A stretch of DNA of 28,341 nucleotides. Origin: a virus. Both the position numbers and the translations under genes were made by a program. Location: positions 1 through 28,341 of the IMG/VR virus record IMGVR_UViG_3300006737_000136. One strand, given 5' to 3'. Of the stretch, positions 1 through 5,763 are shown piece after piece; position 1 is the first letter of the stretch, and each line of letters starts with the position of its first letter. Under the pieces are notes generated by a model. The model did no database searches. It worked only from the letters and a program-made list of their open reading frames with translations, and had not been told where the DNA came from.

Positions 1-66
1 TGTATTTATGGTGTTGCATCAGTTGAAAGGTTATTTGGTAGTGTTGAAGAAGGCTCGTATGTGTGA
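1..66 (+). CDS. 3' end of an unidentified plus-strand gene (partial)
   Basis: The first reading frame is open from the window edge for 21 codons and stops with TGA at 64-66. The visible C-terminal residues include GVASVERLFGSVEEGSYV, which is too short to identify. It ends three bases before the stop codon of the minus-strand gp26-like gene, so the two genes converge tail to tail, which fits a real gene end in a tightly packed phage genome. The 21 codons could also be open by chance. No terminator hairpin is visible between the two stops. Confidence 0.4.
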   Translation, partial: CIYGVASVERLFGSVEEGSYV

Positions 67-69
67 GCC

Positions 70-786
70 CTAACCGAAAAAATCCGAGAGTCCAGACAGA
101 ACCACCTCTCTTTCAACCCCGTCTGATGCTGTATATTTTACAATGTGTTCTACTCTTGGAGAAGTAACAAAGAACTCTAATAATTTTTCAAACTGCTCTT
201 TTGTCATATTATCAACAAAAGATACCAGTTCTTCTCTGGAATAGGTTGTTGTGTCTATAACTTCTTCTTTCGTTTCTATTTTTGATATACAATCGGAAAT
301 CAAATCATAAAAAGATGACGGAGAAGTATAATCAATTCCAGTGTTTCTTTCCTTTAGGAGAGCAAGTGAAGGGTATTTCATATGAACAATTAAATCATCT
401 GATATTTTGATTTTATCTGTATGTCCTTTTGTATACTTTACTGCTATATCTGAAAGATTTACAGAAATTTCAATCTCTTCTCCAGTATCTGGACATATTA
501 TTATGGGTTGTACCATTTCACCTACTGATTTTCCTCTGATTCTTAGAAAAAGAAATTCTATATCAAACAGAGGCAGAGAAGAGGCATCGTCAATATCGTC
601 TACGCACGATTCAACTAGTGATTGTAATGCCATTACCATATTATCTGGATCGTTTCCCTCTTGAGCAAGCAGAAGAATCTTTTCTTCCTTTACTAAAAAG
701 GGACGGAAAGAGGTTTTAGTTTTTGTTGAGGGTATTGTTACTTGATATTTTGGTGTCGCTATCAACAAATCGGATAATGAATTCAT
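70..786 (-). CDS. 26: T4 gp26-like baseplate hub assembly protein
   Basis: A 238-residue protein resembling the T4 gp26 / T4_baseplate family of hub-associated proteins. In T4, gp26 is needed to assemble the central hub. The N-terminal third has the family look: a short hydrophobic start, a TKTKTSFRPFLVKEEKILLLA stretch at about 23-43, then acidic helices and a FDIEFLFLRIRGKSVGE segment near residue 75. A small domain containing the CPDTGEE turn follows (about 98-104). The length is close to the T4 family. An AGGAAAT ribosome-binding site lies about 8 bases before the ATG, and 18 bases separate it from the upstream tail-tube-like gene, so the two are probably co-transcribed. Hub assembly genes are expected beside the other baseplate genes. 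Assignment is by pattern recognition. Confidence 0.75.
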   Translation of the reverse strand: MNSLSDLLIATPKYQVTIPSTKTKTSFRPFLVKEEKILLLAQEGNDPDNMVMALQSLVESCVDDIDDASSLPLFDIEFLFLRIRGKSVGEMVQPIIICPDTGEEIEISVNLSDIAVKYTKGHTDKIKISDDLIVHMKYPSLALLKERNTGIDYTSPSSFYDLISDCISKIETKEEVIDTTTYSREELVSFVDNMTKEQFEKLLEFFVTSPRVEHIVKYTASDGVEREVVLSGLSDFFG

Positions 787-804
787 ATTTTAATTTCCTG
801 TACT

Positions 805-1353
805 CTAAAAAGTAGTTGGTGTCTCATAGTCATCTGTAATATATTTATACGACCTAAACTCAATGTTAACTTGCATTTGGGTGTAACTATCTCTTTGTCC
901 ATACCCCAACTGTATTGGTAGTATGCTTGCGGGGTAAACTTCTTCAAATTCATATGTGGATGATACTTTACCCGATGCATTAAGGGTTTTGATGACCATA
1001 GTACCGTAAATAGTACCGTCATTCAAATATGATGTCATTTGAGTGGTAGGATGAACTATTTTGTCCATCCATGCTTCAAAGAATGTTCTCTCTCCCTGTT
1101 TATCATCTACTGGGAATTGCATGAGAATAGTACCCTGAAAGTCTCTTGCGACAGGTATGTTTCTCGAAGGACCAAAAAACAAATCGTCCTGAATCTGAGT
1201 AAATCCTCTTGCCGGTAGATTTAGTAGTTCTGGTTGAAATGTTAAAGTATCCTCTGGACCAGATAGTTCTACAAGATATCTTGTTGGTCTTGCGATACCA
1301 TTCTTCAGAAAAGTATTTTTGAAATGATCAATTGAATTTTCGTTGGTTGCCAT
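805..1353 (-). CDS. Tail tube protein, gp19-like fold
   Basis: A 182-residue protein with the pattern of T4-like tail tube proteins (gp19, 163 residues in T4), which stack as hexameric rings around the DNA channel. The N-terminal part has the motif ARPTRYLVELSG (about 21-32) followed by an LPARGF turn near residue 46. The C-terminal part has the characteristic FEEVYPASILPIQLGYG segment (about 136-152), then an alternating beta strand ending in FRSYKYI. It lies between gp26-like and gp4-like genes, not beside a sheath or portal gene, so it may be a second tube-fold protein and not the main tube subunit; tube cap and initiator proteins share this fold. The ATG at 1353 is preceded by an AAGGGAA ribosome-binding site and an AT-rich CATAAATA-type promoter candidate. 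Confidence 0.68.
   Translation of the reverse strand: MATNENSIDHFKNTFLKNGIARPTRYLVELSGPEDTLTFQPELLNLPARGFTQIQDDLFFGPSRNIPVARDFQGTILMQFPVDDKQGERTFFEAWMDKIVHPTTQMTSYLNDGTIYGTMVIKTLNASGKVSSTYEFEEVYPASILPIQLGYGQRDSYTQMQVNIEFRSYKYITDDYETPTTF
842..849 (-). promoter_or_regulatory. Possible T4-type late promoter box for the gp26-like gene
   Basis: On the minus strand this reads TATAAATA, an exact match to the T4 late -10 box. It lies inside the 3' end of the tail-tube-like gene, 55 bases before the gp26-like start. The same bases encode a Tyr-Lys-Tyr-Ile stretch, so the match could be accidental; a further exact match lies deep inside the large fibre gene (26576-26583). Confidence 0.25.
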
Positions 1354-1371
1354 CTGTGTTCCCTTTTTATT

Positions 1372-1379
1372 TATTTATG
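1372..1379 (-). promoter_or_regulatory. Possible late promoter box for the tail-tube-like gene
   Basis: On the minus strand this reads CATAAATA (7 of 8 to the T4 late box TATAAATA), followed by a second overlapping ATAAATA. It sits 18 bases before the tail-tube-like ATG, in the 41-base gap after the gp4-like gene, at a spacing like that of the exact boxes before the genes at 16015 and 27484. Confidence 0.35.
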
Positions 1380-1394
1380 CTTTTTATGGCAGTT

Positions 1395-1829
1395 TTAGGG
1401 TAAAATATTGTCCTCTGTCAATATAATAAATTCCCAACCTTTCTTTTTGCACAGTCTATTAGCAGACTTCCATTTTGCTTCGTTTACAGCATATGTCATG
1501 CACTCATTTAAGTATGACTTTGTTTGTCTTTTAGGTTTCTTTGGGGGTTTTGTTTGTTTTTTAGGTTTGACTTCTATCACATATGTTTTTATATTCCCGC
1601 TCTTATCTTTAATTTCTGCTATGAAGTCTGGATAGTAACGGTGGTTCTTTTTATCAACTGGTGAGTAATAGGGAATAATCAATTCTTCACTCCCCCATCT
1701 CAGAACATTTATATTTTCATCTAAATATTTACAAACTCTTCTTTCCCATAAAGACCTGCATATAATTTTGGTAGGATCACCTATATATTTTGAAGGGTTT
1801 TCTATTTTATACTTTGTTTTATATGCCAT
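1395..1829 (-). CDS. 4: Head completion nuclease, T4 gp4-like
   Basis: A 144-residue protein close in length and sequence pattern to T4 gp4 (about 150 residues), a head-completion protein with a nuclease-type fold that acts on packaged DNA ends before tail joining. Signature blocks are GDPTKIICRSLWERRVCKYLD (split here as GDPTKIICRS at 17-26 and WERRVCKYLD at 28-37), WGSEELIIPY (45-54) and SPVDKKNHRYYPDF (56-69). The likely metal-binding PD-(D/E)xK centre is Asp68 with Glu86-x-Lys88, and Glu29 may also contribute; all are present, so it looks intact. A lysine/proline-rich linker (88-102) follows the catalytic strand. The start has an AAGGAT ribosome-binding site. It diverges from the plus-strand baseplate genes. 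Confidence 0.85.
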   Translation of the reverse strand: MAYKTKYKIENPSKYIGDPTKIICRSLWERRVCKYLDENINVLRWGSEELIIPYYSPVDKKNHRYYPDFIAEIKDKSGNIKTYVIEVKPKKQTKPPKKPKRQTKSYLNECMTYAVNEAKWKSANRLCKKKGWEFIILTEDNILP

Positions 1830-1879
1830 AAAAGATAATCCTTAACATGAATATATATTAGTAAACGGAGAAAAGAAAA
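1830..1879. promoter_or_regulatory. Divergent intergenic region, probable bidirectional promoter
   Basis: These 50 bases separate two divergent start codons and are the only place where transcription must leave in both directions. They contain the perfect palindrome AATATATATT at 1850-1859, whose symmetry could give a weak late-type box on both strands, plus an AAGGAT ribosome-binding site facing left and a CGGAGAAAAG site facing right. No exact TATAAATA is present, so the promoter call rests mainly on gene layout. Confidence 0.4.
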
Positions 1880-2653
1880 ATGTCGCAACCTAATTTTGGA
1901 AAATTACAATGGCCGTCGTCTCAGTGCGGTTTGGATGGGGCAGACAACACCCCACTCAAATTAAGATTTCAGGCGCAACCATATAGCATTTTTTCAGAAG
2001 TGAGAGACGAAGCACCAGATTCCGGTTCTTCTTTTGCAGATATAGTTCTACCTTTTGTTAAAAATATGGCAAGAGAAAATTCAATTTCATATGGTATGGG
2101 AGAAACCGAGACAGGTCATATGTTTGATTTAACTTCTGGTGGAATTGCTGAATTCTTCAAAACAGGGGGTGGTTTCCTTTCGGTTGCAAAAGACCTACTT
2201 GGTGTGAGTTCTCTTATGGGACAAAGACCTATGGATATGAGGGATTCGATTTACCAAGGGGCAAACTTTAGAACACATTCATTTGAGTGGAGACTCATAC
2301 CGAAATGCGACAAAGATGCACCCGAAATAGCAAAGATCGCTAATGCATTTCAAACGTGTGCATATCCGATGATGTCTGGACTTGAAAGTGCATCTAGAGT
2401 AATTCACCCGGCAGTTTGGCATATAAATGCTATGGGGCCTGGTACAACTAATCCTAATGAAACATGGTTGTTTAAAGTTCTTCCTTCTGTTCTAACTAAG
2501 GTCACAATCAACACCACACCAGAAGGAACATATGGACATGGTAAAAACTTTAAATATTATCCTGCGATTACCACTCTCACATGCGACTTCCAAGAACTAG
2601 AACCAGCAGTTGCTGCCGGAAACACAATCAAGTCAAGAAGTCAGGTAAAATAA
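1880..2653 (+). CDS. Tail tube cap / initiator protein, gp48- or gp54-like
   Basis: A 257-residue protein with the pattern of the T4 gp48/gp54 group, which sit on top of the hub and start tail tube polymerisation. The diagnostic block lies at about 120-165: a YQGANFRTHSFEWRLIPK segment followed by DAPEIAKIANAFQTCAYP. In the family, an aromatic-rich strand is followed by an acidic helix that scans for a proline-ending loop. The C-terminal part has the final tube strands around YYPAITTLTCDFQELE. It is shorter than T4 gp48 (364) and gp54 (320), and gp48 cannot be separated from gp54 by eye. It starts the plus-strand operon, with gp53-like directly downstream (15-base gap). Confidence 0.7.
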   Translation: MSQPNFGKLQWPSSQCGLDGADNTPLKLRFQAQPYSIFSEVRDEAPDSGSSFADIVLPFVKNMARENSISYGMGETETGHMFDLTSGGIAEFFKTGGGFLSVAKDLLGVSSLMGQRPMDMRDSIYQGANFRTHSFEWRLIPKCDKDAPEIAKIANAFQTCAYPMMSGLESASRVIHPAVWHINAMGPGTTNPNETWLFKVLPSVLTKVTINTTPEGTYGHGKNFKYYPAITTLTCDFQELEPAVAAGNTIKSRSQVK

Positions 2654-2668
2654 TAAGAGGAAAGATTC

Positions 2669-3715
2669 ATGTATTTTAATAGGTTTCCTAAAATTGAATA
2701 TGACTTTCCTCAATTGGTTGGGGTTTCTGTTCAGGATATATTTCGTAGAGTTCAATTTACAGAGAAGACACTGAACGATAAGAAAAACTTCGAGGAGTAT
2801 TTGGTAATCGAGGGAGAAAGTCCCGATGATATTGCCAATAAATTTTACGGAAGTCCTTCCTATTGGTGGTTAGTTCTACTTTGCAATAACATAATTGATA
2901 TAGAAAACGAATGGCCTAAATCTATGTCCGAACTTGATAGGTTGTTTTCTGCTTTTCTAAGTGGAAACAGTTACTACTTGTTTGAAGGACTCGATGCGAG
3001 ACATGGTGATGTCATTGTAAAGAGAGATACTGTTTCTGTGGAAAACGGAGGTGGTGGAACCGCAGGTATTGACATAGACAAATATGGAGTTGTAGATAGT
3101 TATGATCCTCTTCTGAGAAAATTAGATGTGAAGATTGGTTCTGGTACATTGAACGCTGGAGACGAGGTTCATATTTTTAGAAAAGGTGTAGAAGGTAACT
3201 ATGTTTCTATTGGTGGATTTGGTGAAACTGGTTGCTACCAACCATACTTCGGTTCAACATCATGCGTTGGGATTTCCGGTCCTGAAAGTAATGACACATT
3301 TACTCATTGGGGAGAACTGTGTGCAACCTCCGGTTCTACCTTTGGTATCATTCAAAGAAAAGATAGTATCAAAGATAGTATTGTAAGTTTTAAATATGAA
3401 GGAGATGATGTAAATCCATATTCTGCCTATCTTTCAAACATCGACGGTCAAGATGATGGTCCAAGTGGTGACTTTTTCTCATACCAAAGTCTGTGCGGAA
3501 TGACAGGAACAATTCTTTATGATTATATCACAGATAATTTAAATCCTAAAATAGAAATTCTTACCACATACGCAGATATTATGAATACCAATGACAGAAA
3601 TAGAAATATCAAATTGATTGTCCCAAGAATGGCAAATATTATCGTTGATGAATTGGAAAGTTTATTAAGTGGTGCTGTTCCAAGAGGAACGACTCGGTTG
3701 ATTGAATTGAATTGA
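2669..3715 (+). CDS. 53: Baseplate wedge protein, gp53-like, enlarged
   Basis: T4 gp53 (about 196 residues) binds wedges around the hub and has a LysM-like core. Here residues 1-120 match: MYFNRFPKIEYDF start, FRRVQFTEKTLND (about 26-38), then the LysM-like YLVIEGESPDDIANKFYGSPSYWWLVLL segment (about 45-72; cited in part) with the paired tryptophans. The end (about 311-335) carries RNIKLIVPRMANIIVDELES, typical of the gp53 C terminus in marine relatives. Between them lies about 180 extra residues, glycine-rich and with several cysteines (for example GCYQPYFGSTSC, LCATSG, LCGMTG), making it 348 residues. The extra part may be an exposed ornament. A GAGGAAAG ribosome-binding site precedes the ATG. 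Confidence 0.82.
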   Translation: MYFNRFPKIEYDFPQLVGVSVQDIFRRVQFTEKTLNDKKNFEEYLVIEGESPDDIANKFYGSPSYWWLVLLCNNIIDIENEWPKSMSELDRLFSAFLSGNSYYLFEGLDARHGDVIVKRDTVSVENGGGGTAGIDIDKYGVVDSYDPLLRKLDVKIGSGTLNAGDEVHIFRKGVEGNYVSIGGFGETGCYQPYFGSTSCVGISGPESNDTFTHWGELCATSGSTFGIIQRKDSIKDSIVSFKYEGDDVNPYSAYLSNIDGQDDGPSGDFFSYQSLCGMTGTILYDYITDNLNPKIEILTTYADIMNTNDRNRNIKLIVPRMANIIVDELESLLSGAVPRGTTRLIELN

Positions 3716-3727
3716 AAGTGAATTATC

Positions 3728-5755
3728 ATGCCTAATGAAAGACAATTAAGATCAGCGATTAATATATCCACTATTAAGATTATAAAACCAGAGGGACAGG
3801 TATTGGATGTTATCCCAGGTCCTGAATCCGCTAAATCTATATTTGCAAATTTAAACTTAATAGAGAGTGTATTTCAAACTGGAATTACTGGGTTGTTGAA
3901 GATAAAAGATCCCGGAATTGTCGGTGATTATTTCAACATGATTGGTAACGAGAAGGTAGAAATACAATTTGAATCACCAGACATTCCGAATTCTTCACAC
4001 ACTCTGACTTTGTGCGTAAGTAATGTTAGGTTTCTTGGAGACGAAGCATTTACTCAAGCACTATCTGGAGACAAAGGTAGGGCAGGAGCAGGTTGGGAAC
4101 TTGATTTAATCGCATGTGAAAGTTATTTTCTTGACAACGGCGTTTTAGATTACATGGACAATGACTTCATTGGACTTAATAGTGAGTTTGTGCAAACAAT
4201 AGCAGAAAAGTATTTAGATCCAGGCTCTACTTCTATGAGTCATGCACAAGAACCAACCTCAGTTGAGGAAACTCACAATTCAATGTGGTTGAAGAAAAAT
4301 CACATGATGTATCCTTGGGGGAAGGACGTTCATCCTCCAAACTTATTGAGTCTTATGAATAATATTTGTGAGAATTCTGTAACAGAGGATACACTTGGTG
4401 TTAATTACTTATTCTGGCAAGATTTCAATGGTTGGCATTTCAAATCGATTAGAAAACTGATTGATGATTCGGACACAACTTGGGGATTTGGTTTGTTTGG
4501 TGAAGATAAGGCAAGAACCTACTACATCACAGATCAAAATGTTCCAGTTAGTGAGTGGGGGGAGTTTGGTGATCCCAGAATAGAATCATTTAAGATTGTT
4601 TCAGAGTATGATCATCTAGCGTCTTTGCAAAATGGAGCATATTCTTCTTATTATGAATTAATAAAACCAAACTATGATGACGATTATTTTGAATATTTAG
4701 ATTTTACTTCCAACCACTCTAGAAGCAATTCCGACAGTTGGGGAGAACGAGAAATCATAACCTATGACTACCACAGAGATTCTGATTTGTGGGGTGATGC
4801 TGACGGTGGTGGTAGAATAGAAAAGTATAAATTGTTACCGGAAACATTTGATACATCAATTGATATCAGTGATCCGATGAACATACATCCTAAGTCGAGA
4901 AGAAAATATGATGAAAGTGGTCTCTATGGTTACTTTTCTTCTCCGTACAATTATTATGGTAGTAATAATCACGACTATATGGGAAGTATACAAACTGACG
5001 GGAAGTATGGAAAAACAAACGATATAATGTGGCAAACTATGTTTGATCAAACAAACTTAGATCCCGAAACCGCAAAGATAATTAAAGATGAAATTAAAGA
5101 ACCAATAAAACAAAATTACCAGAACTATGTTGAGAAGAAAAATTTAAAAGAAAAATGGAACGTCTATAGTCAATCTGTTTGCTGTGATGCAGAAGATTTA
5201 CAGAAGTACACATTCTTTGCAGTGATAGAAGATGCGGTGAAGGTTCAAGATAATGGTAGAGCAGGAATATATGAATATTCTTGGAGAGAAGTGGAAATCT
5301 GGCCAAAAGATTTCATCGATCAGGACGGTGGTGAAGTTATAACACCAGAAGGCGCTCCGGTCACGGTGGTTGCTGTAGAAGGTGGTATGGAAGGAGATTC
5401 GGATGATTCTCCCGCATACAACATAAACGAATTGATGAACTTAGATGAGGAGAATGATGTCTTCGCAGGACCTGGAGTAAACTTGGCAAATGATGATTTC
5501 AATGACTATCCAGAAGCATTCCAAATGATGCCAGTTGGAGGTTACTTTAGAGTAGGCGATGATCCGTGTGAAATTCCAGAGGAAGGAGAGTCTGGAGTTT
5601 ATTTTCATAAGCATATTGTTCAGATGTATAAGATTCCCAATCATGTATTATCGACAATTGTTGCACAAGAGGATGAGGAAAATTCAGAAATTCCAACAGA
5701 CACTTATCTCTTTGATGTCCCGAATGCACACGATGGTTTGTGTAGTTGTCCGTAG
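3728..5755 (+). CDS. 27: Baseplate hub protein, gp27-like, N-terminal part
   Basis: A 675-residue protein whose first 260 residues follow T4 gp27, the trimeric hub ring on which the tail tube and central spike sit. Matching landmarks are FQTGITGLLKIKDPG (about 50-64), the first tube-like domain with VEIQFES, the WELDLIACES strand, and the second-domain block PPNLLSLMNNICENS followed by NYLFWQDFNGWHFKSI (about 226-241), where T4 gp27 has a similar FVFVWQDIMGVNMM. The usual C-terminal strands of gp27 are not here; they appear in the separate gene at 8736. Residues 330-675 are acidic, tyrosine-rich and without an identifiable lysozyme domain; the protein ends with GLCSCP. The ribosome-binding site is weak (GAAAGTGAA). 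No frameshift or damage is visible inside the gene. Confidence 0.7.
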   Translation: MPNERQLRSAINISTIKIIKPEGQVLDVIPGPESAKSIFANLNLIESVFQTGITGLLKIKDPGIVGDYFNMIGNEKVEIQFESPDIPNSSHTLTLCVSNVRFLGDEAFTQALSGDKGRAGAGWELDLIACESYFLDNGVLDYMDNDFIGLNSEFVQTIAEKYLDPGSTSMSHAQEPTSVEETHNSMWLKKNHMMYPWGKDVHPPNLLSLMNNICENSVTEDTLGVNYLFWQDFNGWHFKSIRKLIDDSDTTWGFGLFGEDKARTYYITDQNVPVSEWGEFGDPRIESFKIVSEYDHLASLQNGAYSSYYELIKPNYDDDYFEYLDFTSNHSRSNSDSWGEREIITYDYHRDSDLWGDADGGGRIEKYKLLPETFDTSIDISDPMNIHPKSRRKYDESGLYGYFSSPYNYYGSNNHDYMGSIQTDGKYGKTNDIMWQTMFDQTNLDPETAKIIKDEIKEPIKQNYQNYVEKKNLKEKWNVYSQSVCCDAEDLQKYTFFAVIEDAVKVQDNGRAGIYEYSWREVEIWPKDFIDQDGGEVITPEGAPVTVVAVEGGMEGDSDDSPAYNINELMNLDEENDVFAGPGVNLANDDFNDYPEAFQMMPVGGYFRVGDDPCEIPEEGESGVYFHKHIVQMYKIPNHVLSTIVAQEDEENSEIPTDTYLFDVPNAHDGLCSCP

Positions 5756-5763
5756 TTTAAATT

